Shown here: piece after piece, positions 1 through 5,085 of the stretch
Layout: every line of letters starts with the position of its first letter
How positions within the stretch are numbered: position 1 is the first letter of the stretch
From: an uncultured Coriobacteriales bacterium
GTDB lineage: Bacteria > Actinomycetota > Coriobacteriia > Coriobacteriales > Eggerthellaceae
Direction: 5' to 3'
Length of the DNA stretch: 8,561 nucleotides
NCBI GenBank assembly: GCA_946892075.1
Contig: CAMPNZ010000056.1
Span: forward strand, 1 to 8,561
Notes under the pieces: model-generated
Databases searched by the model: none
What the model saw: only the letters and a program-made list of their open reading frames with translations
Told to the model about the DNA's origin: nothing
Program-made: the position numbers and the translations under genes

Positions 1-902
1 TTGACACGGCGCCTCTTGAAAATGCCATTGCAAGTGCTCATGGTATTCGCACTGACGACAAGTACAGGAATGCTGATAGCGATAAGCAGCAAGCCTACGA
101 TGATGCAATCAAAGCGGCTCAACAGTTGCTTGATAAGCTTACCGGCATAGTGGCCGCGGGTGCTGGTGAGCTTACGACGAAAGACGATAAGCAGCGCGCA
201 CTTGATGCGGCACTGAAGCGTATTAACGATGCGTATAATGCTCTGAACGGGCATTTTTCTCCTGGGTTCCGTCCTTCGTATCCTGATGACAGCACGCCTC
301 AGGTAGTGCCCGGCACGGGTGCGGGTGCTGGAACAGGCGCTGGCACAGGCGCAGGCACGGGTACAGGTGCTGGAGCAGGAGCCGGTGCTGAAAATGGTGC
401 TGGCACGGGTGCTGGTGCGCAAGCTGGCACAGGAAATGGTGCTGGCACGGGCGCTGGTACTGGGTCTGGTGCTGGCGCTGCGTCTGGTGCAGGTGTTGGC
501 ACTGGGGCTGGTGCTGGCGCTGATAATGGTACCGGCGCGCAAGGTGCGCAAGGTGCTGGCGAACAGGCTGGAGCTGGTTCGCAGGTCGCCGCTGGTGCAG
601 AAAATGCTGCGCAAGCTGGCAAAGGCGCTGGTAGTGCCGCAGTTGACGCCGATGCTCTGAAAGCTGCCGTGGCTTCCGCTGCGCAAGCAAGCGCTCCGCG
701 CAACGCGAATGTTACAGCTGACGCACTTTCATCCAATGCATCGTTGGCAGCAAACGCTCACGGCAAGCATGCAAGGCTCGCAAAAACAGCTGACGCCGCT
801 CCTGTAGGTGCGTTTGCCCTTATGACCTGCGCTGCTGCTGGCTTGCTTGGTGCAGGAGCACTCCGCCGCAAGGTGAAGAATGCTCGCCACAGCAGGCGCT
901 AA
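1..902 (+). CDS. Cell-wall-anchored surface protein, C-terminal part (5' end outside window)
   Basis: The reading frame is open from base 3 to the TAA at 900-902, giving 299 visible residues, so the gene starts upstream of the window; the TTG at 126 is not a real start. Residues 1-80 of the fragment form charged amphipathic helices with the FIVAR pattern (DDKYRNAD, KQQAYDDAI, DKQRALDAALKRINDAYNAL), a module common in large adhesins of Gram-positive bacteria. A Gly/Ala/Thr linker of about 110 residues follows and would serve as a flexible wall-spanning stalk. The C-terminus has the three-part sorting layout: LAKTADAAP, a hydrophobic helix (about GAFALMTCAAAGLLGAGAL) and a basic tail RRKVKNARHSRR. 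The usual sortase motif in such actinobacteria is LPxTG or LAxTG; here the Gly is Ala. A terminator follows at 1036. The adhesin role is inferred; the ligand is unknown. Confidence 0.85.
   Translation, partial: DTAPLENAIASAHGIRTDDKYRNADSDKQQAYDDAIKAAQQLLDKLTGIVAAGAGELTTKDDKQRALDAALKRINDAYNALNGHFSPGFRPSYPDDSTPQVVPGTGAGAGTGAGTGAGTGTGAGAGAGAENGAGTGAGAQAGTGNGAGTGAGTGSGAGAASGAGVGTGAGAGADNGTGAQGAQGAGEQAGAGSQVAAGAENAAQAGKGAGSAAVDADALKAAVASAAQASAPRNANVTADALSSNASLAANAHGKHARLAKTADAAPVGAFALMTCAAAGLLGAGALRRKVKNARHSRR
312..641 (+). repeat. Low-complexity GGTGCTGG-type repeat encoding the Gly/Ala/Thr stalk
   Basis: The stretch consists of shuffled Gly, Ala and Thr codons (GGTGCTGGCACG-like 6 and 12 base units) with occasional Asn, Gln or Glu. 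Two near-identical 24-base copies begin at 393 and 435, 42 bases apart, showing recent slippage or unequal exchange. It is inside the surface-protein gene and stays in frame. Long open frames on other strands and frames here are a by-product of the repeat. Confidence 0.85.
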
Positions 903-1035
903 TACCGCTGTTGGGAAGGCGCGCGAAGGCGCAACGCCTCTGCTGGTGCAATGAGTGTGCCTCGCACGAAAGCGCACCATGCGTTGCGACGTGGCATCTC
1001 AATTGCGCTTTACAGCTATGGGCTTAAAGAAACAC

Positions 1036-1069
1036 AATGCGTGCTCCCTTATCGGGGCACGCATTTTTT
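1036..1069 (+). terminator. Intrinsic terminator of the surface-protein gene
   Basis: AATGCGTGC (1036-1044) pairs with GCACGCATT (1057-1065). After a bulged T at 1045, CCC (1046-1048) pairs with GGG (1054-1056), leaving a five-base loop. Six T residues run from 1064 to 1069. It lies 134 bases after the stop codon at 902, on the matching strand, and no gene is visible between. Confidence 0.85.
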
Positions 1070-1153
1070 ATTTCGCTTGCTACGTTCGTTGTCTTGCTCA
1101 CGCTTACGCCGCGAGTTGCGATGAGTGCTGCACGCACGAAAGCGCCAACAGCA

Positions 1154-1302
1154 ACACGTCCCCCACCAGCAACACCGCCTGCTGCGACACGTTCCACAGC
1201 AGGCGCTAACGCTGCTGCTGGCGCGGTGAGTTCCACACGCGTGCCAGCAGTGACACGTTCCCCACCAGCAACGCCGCCAGCGGCGATACGTTCCCCGCAA
1301 GC
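1154..1302. repeat. Imperfect direct repeats in gene-poor spacer
   Basis: A 47-base copy at 1154-1200 and a 50-base copy at 1253-1302 align over most of their length; both contain CACCAGCAAC and a GCCGCC or CCGCC block, and each copy starts and ends with ACGTTCC-like words (ACGTCCC, ACGTTCCAC, ACGTTCCCC). The 903-1338 region holds this array and the terminator at 1036-1069; I see no supportable gene in it. Open frames here lack ribosome-binding sites and follow the repeat. Confidence 0.6.
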
Positions 1303-1338
1303 ACGGGCGCACGTAGTTTCGTTATCTCGTTTTCGTAG

Positions 1339-1470
1339 TTAGTTTTTGTCTTTTTGCTTTGAACCGGCTGTAAATCCGGCTTTATATCCAATAACAGCCG
1401 CTGCAATAATAACAACGACAATAATAATCACAGACAGCACGTGCATAATAATGACTTCCGGCGATCCCAC
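1339..1470 (-). CDS. Small single-pass membrane protein, function unknown
   Basis: From the GTG at 1470 this encodes 43 residues ending in TAA (complement of 1339-1341). Residues 9-28 form one very hydrophobic helix (HVLSVIIIVVVIIAAAVIGY), followed by a short basic tail, KAGFTAGSKQKDKN. The GTG is preceded by AAAGGAAG (complement of 1475-1482). An internal ATG at 1446, preceded by CGGAAG, would give a 35-residue protein and is nearly as good; the ATG at 1494 sits only a few bases from the predicted transcription start and is unlikely. A TATAAT promoter lies directly upstream. The gene points away from the ribosomal stalk operon. I do not recognise a family; the tail would probably lie in the cytoplasm. 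No terminator is apparent downstream. Confidence 0.6.
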   Translation of the reverse strand: MGSPEVIIMHVLSVIIIVVVIIAAAVIGYKAGFTAGSKQKDKN

Positions 1471-1506
1471 AATGCTTCCTTTCGTCTTGCGCATATGTTC
1501 TGTTTC

Positions 1507-1536
1507 ATTATAGCGGTTCTCGCAAAATTGTGGAAA
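1507..1536 (-). promoter_or_regulatory. Predicted sigma-70 promoter of the small membrane protein
   Basis: On the minus strand a perfect TATAAT (complement of 1507-1512) is separated by 18 bases from TTTCCA (complement of 1531-1536, 4 of 6 matches to TTGACA). Transcription would start near 1500, about 30 bases before the GTG start. Confidence 0.55.
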
Positions 1537-1560
1537 GCGTGCGAACTTTTCCCGTTTCGC

Positions 1561-1590
1561 TTGCAAATTTCTTGATGCGCGGCGTAAAAT
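1561..1590 (+). promoter_or_regulatory. Possible promoter of the rplJ-rplL operon
   Basis: TTGCAA (1561-1566) and TAAAAT (1585-1590) are 18 bases apart, placing a start near 1597 just before the L10 leader. The -35 match is partial, so this is a candidate only. It is divergent from the small-protein promoter about 25 bases away. Confidence 0.4.
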
Positions 1591-1611
1591 GCAAAAGCTA
1601 ATGTAAATATT

Positions 1612-1726
1612 CCGCTACTTAAGAGAGCCGGTGCATCAAGCTTAATCGCGTAAGCGGCCTGCCGAGGTGGTATGTGAAATTTCACGATGTTTCACGACTC
1701 CTACTTAATGCGGGGAGTCGTTTTTT
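1612..1726 (+). promoter_or_regulatory. Ribosomal protein L10 leader (autoregulatory mRNA structure)
   Basis: The block GCGGCCTGCCGAGGTGG (1654-1670) matches the conserved core of L10 leaders, the mRNA mimic of the 23S rRNA site bound by L10 (with L12). A small hairpin GCTTA/TAAGC (1640-1644 with 1651-1655) precedes it, and an intrinsic terminator follows at 1694-1726. In this family excess L10-L12 complex binds the leader and lowers expression of rplJ and rplL. The 5' boundary is approximate. Confidence 0.85.
1694..1726 (+). terminator. Attenuator hairpin of the L10 leader
   Basis: ACGACTCC (1694-1701) pairs with GGAGTCGT (1714-1721), with a loop of 12 bases and T residues from 1721 to 1726. 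It lies between the L10-binding core and rplJ, 48 bases before the rplJ start, the position expected of a regulatory terminator and not of an operon end. GTGAAA (1674-1679) can pair with TTTCAC at 1680-1685 or 1690-1695; the second pairing touches the terminator arm. Confidence 0.75.
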
Positions 1727-1758
1727 ATGCGAAGCCTCCAAGCGGAAACGCTGCTACG

Positions 1759-1768
1759 AAAGGAGGTG
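1759..1768 (+). promoter_or_regulatory. rplJ: Ribosome-binding site fixing the rplJ start
   Basis: AAAGGAGGTG is a near-perfect anti-16S match, with AGGAGG ending 8 bases before the ATG at 1775. It rules out the in-frame ATG at 1727, which directly follows the attenuator T-run and has no ribosome-binding site. Confidence 0.85.
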
Positions 1769-1774
1769 TCTTGT

Positions 1775-2296
1775 ATGCCAAATGCCCAGAACAAAGCAAT
1801 GATGGATTCCATTAAAGCCGACATCGACGGCTTGAGCGCCGCGTGGGTTGTTGACTATCGCGGACTTACCGTTAAAGAAGTTGAAACCCTGCGTAATGCT
1901 ATTCGTGAAGCCGATGCGTCTATGAAGGTGTATAAAAATACCTTGGTTCGCATTGCGCTCAACGAGCACGATGTTACCTGCCTTGATGCAATTTTGGAAG
2001 GCCCATCTGCGTTTATCTTCTGCAAAAACGATCCTGTTGCGTCTGCAAAGGCGCTTACCGAATTTGCAAAAGGTAACGAAAAGCTTGTTATCAAAGGTGG
2101 AATGTTGGAGGGTAATTTCGTAAGCCCTGCAGAATTCCAAGCAGTTGCTTCGCTTCCTACGCGCGAGGAACTGTACGCAAAAATTGCTGGCGCTATTTCT
2201 GGCGTTGCACGCGGACTGGCTGTGTCCATCAACGGCGTGCCCAGTGGTCTTGCACAATCTATCAACCAGGTTTCAGAAAAGAAATCGGCTGCTTAG
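1775..2296 (+). CDS. rplJ: 50S ribosomal protein L10
   Basis: The protein has 173 residues, the usual length for bacterial L10. It forms the base of the ribosomal stalk: the N-terminal domain binds 23S rRNA near L11, and the C-terminal helix carries L7/L12 dimers that recruit translation GTPases. Typical L10 features are the WVVDYRGLTVKEVETLR segment near residues 25-41, VYKNTLVRIAL around 52-62 and the FAKGNEKLVIKGGMLEG region in mid-protein, followed by an Ala-rich helical end (PTREELYAKIAGAISGVARGLA) and a KKSAA tail. The start at 1775 is chosen over the longer in-frame ATG at 1727 because of the ribosome-binding site at 1759-1768. The gene is read from the L10 leader and followed by rplL after a 152-base spacer. 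Confidence 0.97.
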   Translation: MPNAQNKAMMDSIKADIDGLSAAWVVDYRGLTVKEVETLRNAIREADASMKVYKNTLVRIALNEHDVTCLDAILEGPSAFIFCKNDPVASAKALTEFAKGNEKLVIKGGMLEGNFVSPAEFQAVASLPTREELYAKIAGAISGVARGLAVSINGVPSGLAQSINQVSEKKSAA

Positions 2297-2315
2297 GCGG
2301 CACTTTGAGGTTGAG

Positions 2316-2333
2316 TGCAGCATAAGTGCTGCA
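2316..2333 (+). other. Small hairpin in the rplJ-rplL spacer
   Basis: TGCAGCA (2316-2322) pairs with TGCTGCA (2327-2333) around a TAAG loop. There is no T-run, so it is not a standard terminator; it could act as a processing site or mRNA stabiliser. It lies 20 bases after the rplJ stop. Confidence 0.5.
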
Positions 2334-2347
2334 TAAGCGCACGTCAT

Positions 2348-2427
2348 GGTGCGTGCGACAATGGCGCACGAAATGGGTGCGTACGACAATGGCGCACGAA
2401 ACGGGTGCGCGCGACAATGAACACACA
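2348..2427 (+). repeat. 28-base tandem repeat between rplJ and rplL
   Basis: Two 28-base units (2348-2375 and 2376-2403) differ at only two positions, and a third diverging unit runs from 2404 to about 2427. Each full unit begins GGTGCG, contains GCGACAATG or ACGACAATG, and has GCGCACGAAA near its end, so GTGCG and CGCAC inside one unit can form a short hairpin. The array ends just upstream of the rplL ribosome-binding site. Confidence 0.85.
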
Positions 2428-2448
2428 GCCTATTGAAAGGAAAAGATT

Positions 2449-2829
2449 ATGGCTGCTACTAAAGAAGAAATTATTGAGGCTTTAAAAGAAATGTCTCTTC
2501 TTGAGGCTTCTGAGCTCGTAAAAATGATCGAAGAAACATTTGGCGTTTCAGCTGCTGCTCCTGTTGCTGTTGCTGCTGCTGGTGCTGCCGCTGGTGCTGA
2601 CGCTGCTGCTGAGGAAAAGACTGAGTTCGACGTTATCCTCGAAGGCTTTGGCGACAACAAGATTGCTGTTATCAAGGTTGTTCGTGAGATTACGGGCCTT
2701 GGTCTTAAGGAAGCTAAGGAAACCGTTGAAGGTGCTCCTAAGCCTGTTGCCGAGGGTGTTGCTAAGGACAAGGCTGAAGAAATCAAGGCTAAACTTGAAG
2801 AAGCTGGCGCTGCTGTTACCCTTAAGTAG
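2449..2829 (+). CDS. rplL: 50S ribosomal protein L7/L12
   Basis: The protein has 126 residues, normal for L7/L12. Residues 1-31 are the dimerisation domain that binds L10, 34-55 the Ala-rich flexible hinge (SAAAPVAVAAAGAAAGADAAA), and 56-126 the globular domain that contacts elongation factors, with the conserved EKTEFDVIL, KIAVIKVVREITGLGLKEAK and LEEAGAAVTLK segments. AAAGGA (2436-2441) precedes the ATG by 7 bases. It is the second gene of the stalk operon and under the same L10 leader; translation is normally higher than that of rplJ because the stalk holds several L12 copies per L10. The operon appears to end at the terminator at 2983-3027. Confidence 0.98.
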   Translation: MAATKEEIIEALKEMSLLEASELVKMIEETFGVSAAAPVAVAAAGAAAGADAAAEEKTEFDVILEGFGDNKIAVIKVVREITGLGLKEAKETVEGAPKPVAEGVAKDKAEEIKAKLEEAGAAVTLK

Positions 2830-2831
2830 TA

Positions 2832-2957
2832 GGTGCTGCTGCTGGAATTTTGCGTAGAAGGCGCTGCTGCAAGTTTCGTATAGAAGCTGACAACCGCACG
2901 ATTACGTAGCAGGTGGCGCTTGTGCTTTTTGCGTCAAAGGTGCTGACGACACTTCTG
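2832..2957 (+). repeat. Degenerate tandem repeat in the rplL 3' region
   Basis: About four and a half poorly conserved units of 26-28 bases start at 2832, 2860, 2886, 2912 and 2939. Units tend to begin GGTGCTG or GGCGCTG and end TTTTGCGTAGAA, TTTCGTATAGAA or TTTTTGCGTCAAA. No gene is visible between the rplL stop and the terminator. Confidence 0.45.
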
Positions 2958-2982
2958 TTTTTACAGTACTTTTGTTTTATAC

Positions 2983-3027
2983 AAATCCCACCAAACGTGT
3001 TTTACTCATGCGTTGGTGGGATTTTTT
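2983..3027 (+). terminator. Terminator of the rplJ-rplL operon
   Basis: AAATCCCACCAA (2983-2994) pairs with TTGGTGGGATTT (3013-3024); after a bulged A at 2995, CG/CG extends the stem. The loop is about 13 bases and six T residues run from 3022 to 3027. Read from the other strand the stem is followed by TTTGT, so it may also weakly stop transcripts from the antitoxin gene. Confidence 0.9.
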
Positions 3028-3143
3028 ATTGCTTGTTTTTCCTTTTCAGGTAGTACATATAGATTAGTATAATTAATACAATTTGTAAGCCCAGTTTGAT
3101 TAGCAATTTTATGACAGAATGCTGTTAATGCCGCTTTATTCAT
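3006..3143 (-). pseudogene. Remnant of an AbiEii-type toxin gene (N-terminal stub)
   Basis: An ATG at 3143 overlaps the antitoxin stop codon as ATGA, the coupling usual for abiEi-abiEii pairs. The frame gives 45 residues beginning MNKAALTAFCHKIANQTGLT, which resembles the start of AbiEii nucleotidyltransferases (MNxxxL...I...TGL...). The next part of the family, an aromatic YFLE-like segment leading to the nucleotidyltransferase GG...S...D core, is absent. The frame ends at TGA (complement of 3006-3008) in the loop of the rplL terminator. After TGL the next frame also reads a hydrophobic stretch with YMYYLKRK, consistent with a frameshift plus deletion. No toxin core fits in the remaining space. 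Assignment rests on position, overlap and about 20 residues, so it is tentative. Confidence 0.5.
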
Positions 3144-3748
3144 AAAAGCACCTCAAGTGTTTTTTTAACTTCATCCAAGATATCCATTCTCGATGCATAT
3201 TCATATAGTTGCGCGATGTCTTGCTTAGGGTACGTACTGTATGTTTGAAGCGTCTTAACAAAAAGTTCAGTATCAATCGTGGATCGATTATAAATCATGT
3301 CACAGACAATTCGTTCGAAATTATATGCTCTAACCTTGCCTCCCATGGGTGTTATTGCGGACACCGCTCCTAGATTAAGAAATTCTTTAGGAACAGTATG
3401 GACGTATACATTTTGCGCGGGTCGTCTAAAGCGATAACCTTTTGGCACTGTCACTTCATAATATTGAGGAATTTCATCCGTTATTCCATGTAGGTAGAGA
3501 GCCGAAATATAGGAAAAAATTGTCCTGGGGTAGTGATATTGAAAAAAATAATATTCATCATAATTTGCATGCGTAGATAGATAGATGCCTTTTTCGATAC
3601 GAGTAAGATATTTTGCCTGCTCAAATCTTGTCAAGTAGATTGTGGGCAGCCCTATCGTTTTGCAATCTTTATACGTAATGATGCCGCGATTACGTTTTAG
3701 GTGCTCAAACAATAGATCTTTTTTAGGTGTGTCTTCGTTTTTCGGCAT
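3140..3748 (-). CDS. Type IV toxin-antitoxin AbiEi family antitoxin
   Basis: The protein has 202 residues, fitting the short AbiEi-like family. Residues 10-60 form a winged-helix-like N-terminal domain (KDLLFEHLKRNRGIITYKDC, TRFEQAKYLTRIEKGIYLS). The next segment has the family pattern of a Ser-x-x-Ala-Leu helix and Tyr/Val-rich strand: TIFSYISALYLHGITDEIPQ and YYEVTVPKGYR. In known systems AbiEi represses its own operon and counteracts the AbiEii nucleotidyltransferase, giving phage defence by abortive infection. The start at 3748 has only a weak GAAAGAT upstream; no better in-frame start is seen. Base composition is clearly AT-richer than flanking genes and codon use differs, suggesting horizontal acquisition. 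The partner toxin is reduced to a stub downstream, so the gene may now act only as a solitary regulator or be drifting. Confidence 0.8.
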   Translation of the reverse strand: MPKNEDTPKKDLLFEHLKRNRGIITYKDCKTIGLPTIYLTRFEQAKYLTRIEKGIYLSTHANYDEYYFFQYHYPRTIFSYISALYLHGITDEIPQYYEVTVPKGYRFRRPAQNVYVHTVPKEFLNLGAVSAITPMGGKVRAYNFERIVCDMIYNRSTIDTELFVKTLQTYSTYPKQDIAQLYEYASRMDILDEVKKTLEVLL

Positions 3749-3781
3749 TTCATTATCTTTCTGTGTTGCGTTTGTACGTTA

Positions 3782-3810
3782 ATTTTAGTGTTTTTGGCGT
3801 ACAGACGCAA
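3782..3810 (-). promoter_or_regulatory. Predicted promoter of the abiEi gene
   Basis: On the minus strand TTGCGT (complement of 3805-3810) and TAAAAT (complement of 3782-3787) are 17 bases apart, with a predicted start near 3775 and a leader of about 27 bases. Confidence 0.5.
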
Positions 3811-3922
3811 CAGCAGAAAATGGCGACGGCGCACACTTTAACCTCGTGCGGTACCACCAATCAGCTTTCAGAGTTGTACAGATTTTTACGTATGCTGTAC
3901 GTGTTCCAAAGAACAGATACGT

Positions 3923-3928
3923 TATAAT
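3923..3928 (+). promoter_or_regulatory. Possible -10 box for the membrane-protein gene
   Basis: A perfect TATAAT lies 55 bases upstream of the ATG at 3983 in the divergent spacer. No convincing -35 hexamer is seen 16-19 bases before it, so the call is weak. Confidence 0.35.
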
Positions 3929-3982
3929 TGTTACGTTCAATAATCTTTTTAGTAACAGTTTGCTTTTTGGAAGGAGCACATT

Positions 3983-4852
3983 ATGCAGCAGCCCCGTTAT
4001 TTCTACGACTCATGGCACGATATAACCTCGTCACCTGGCTGGTTCGTAATTATGCTGAAACTTGCGCTTGTTTCGCTGATTCCTATTTTTGGCGCTATTG
4101 TTGTGTACGGATATTTGTACACGTGGGCGCGCGAGCGTGCATGGGGTATCAATCAGCCTATGCCACGTCGCATTTTCGAAAACAAAGACGGGAAGCTGTA
4201 TTCGCGTGGCGGTCTGATTTTCATCATCTCGTTAATTGTTGCCGCCATTACGTCATTCATTCTGAACGTCGATATGCTTGCAAGTGTAACGCGTATTTCG
4301 CAAATGCTTGCTTATTCGCCTCAGTCGTTGAGCGATCCGAACGTTCTGTTTAACATGCTTCCGTTATATTTGGCACCCCATTCGAGCTTATTCGGCATGG
4401 TTGTTTCGGTAATTTTAACGATTGTTGGCTGGATTATGAGCATGCGCGTTGCCATTTACGACTCGTTCAACGCGGGTTTTCGTCTTGATAAAGTATGGAA
4501 AATGCTCACGCACAACATCCTTGGTATTTTGAAAGTATGGCTGATGTCAATTATTGTGACGGTTGTTGTTACGATTGTTGGATTGGTTATAGCGGGCCTG
4601 ATAGTGATAATTCCGATGGCTGCGTGTTTTGCCATGAGTGGTGCTACGGTTAATGCTGCTATTGCCGCGGTATTGCTTATTATTCCGCTGCTGCTGCTTG
4701 CCGTTTATGTTGCGATGGTGCTCAGTTCGATTGAAACTGCGCTGGTCATTCGCGCATTGGGTTATTGGACGGAAACGTTTAATGTACCTGAGTGGGGAAG
4801 TTATGCCGATCCTTTGCCATTCGAGAAAGATGAAGCCGCGCAGCGTCTTTAG
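3983..4852 (+). CDS. DUF4013-like polytopic membrane protein
   Basis: The protein has 289 residues with about five or six hydrophobic segments, near residues 22-46, 76-95, 135-153, 185-211 and 222-252 (the last perhaps two). The N-terminal pattern of DSWHDI, a short hydrophobic run, IPIFGAIVVYGYLYTWARERAWG and then PMPRRIFENKDGKLYSRGG matches the usual start of DUF4013 proteins (a soluble start, helix with IPilG, G-Y motif, LPxW-like turn, then a second hydrophobic part). Function of that family is not established. AAGGAG (3971-3976) precedes the ATG by 6 bases. The gene stands alone, divergent from abiEi and convergent with the metal-pump cluster. The C-terminal tail (NVPEWGSYADPLPFEKDEAAQRL) is soluble. 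Family assignment is from pattern memory. Confidence 0.7.
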   Translation: MQQPRYFYDSWHDITSSPGWFVIMLKLALVSLIPIFGAIVVYGYLYTWARERAWGINQPMPRRIFENKDGKLYSRGGLIFIISLIVAAITSFILNVDMLASVTRISQMLAYSPQSLSDPNVLFNMLPLYLAPHSSLFGMVVSVILTIVGWIMSMRVAIYDSFNAGFRLDKVWKMLTHNILGILKVWLMSIIVTVVVTIVGLVIAGLIVIIPMAACFAMSGATVNAAIAAVLLIIPLLLLAVYVAMVLSSIETALVIRALGYWTETFNVPEWGSYADPLPFEKDEAAQRL

Positions 4853-4871
4853 TATGCAGCGTCTTTAGCAT
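4840..4871 (+). repeat. 16-base tandem duplication spanning the stop codon
   Basis: The unit GCAGCGTCTTTAGTAT (4840-4855) is repeated at 4856-4871 with one change (CAT for TAT), and GCAG begins a third copy. The first copy contains the TAG stop of the membrane-protein gene. A further pair, AACGCGTCAGCG at 4900 and AACGTGTCAGCG at 4943, lies in the same 144-base spacer before the hairpins. Confidence 0.8.
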
Positions 4872-4996
4872 GCAGTTTCGTGCGAACTGCCAGCCTGTAA
4901 ACGCGTCAGCGTCGAGTGCGAACGTGCGCTAAGCTGGTGGTGAACGTGTCAGCGGGAACTGTCCGCGTGCGACATAGCATTAATGGCACATTATAA

Positions 4997-5028
4997 GAAC
5001 AGACACCTAGGAACTTAGGTGTCTGTTC
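4997..5028 (-). terminator. Perfect 13-bp inverted repeat; possible terminator of the metal-pump cluster
   Basis: GAACAGACACCTA (4997-5009) and TAGGTGTCTGTTC (5016-5028) form a perfect stem with a six-base loop. No real T-run follows on the plus strand; on the minus strand it is followed by TTATAAT. It is 58 bases past the ATPase stop, so it is the best candidate for ending that transcript, though weak by T-run criteria. Confidence 0.45.
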
Positions 5029-5035
5029 GGTATGG

Positions 5036-5068
5036 GGAGCATCTACGTTACAAGGTGCTCCTTTTTTT
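5036..5068 (+). terminator. Intrinsic terminator of the membrane-protein gene
   Basis: GGAGCATCT (5036-5044) pairs with AGGTGCTCC (5053-5061), one pair being T-G, around an eight-base loop, followed by seven T residues (5062-5068). Confidence 0.85.
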
Positions 5069-5085
5069 GAATGGTAGCACGTGGT

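Noticed and set aside
223..736. Long minus-strand and alternative-frame open frames over the surface-protein linker
   Set aside because: They mirror the GC-rich repeat, give Pro/Ala- or Gln/His-rich products and lack ribosome-binding sites; the plus frame ends in a proper sorting signal.
1037..1342. Plus-strand frame with a signal-peptide-like start followed by a Pro/Ala/Thr-rich region
   Set aside because: Its ATG lies inside the 5' arm of the strong terminator at 1036-1069, there is no ribosome-binding site, and the rest simply translates the direct repeats.
1727..1774. N-terminal 16-residue extension of L10 from the ATG at 1727
   Set aside because: That ATG follows the attenuator T-run directly and has no ribosome-binding site, whereas AAAGGAGGTG precedes 1775; the extension is not L10-like.
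2348..2427. CRISPR-like array between rplJ and rplL
   Set aside because: The units are contiguous with no spacers, so it is a plain tandem repeat; no cas genes are seen.
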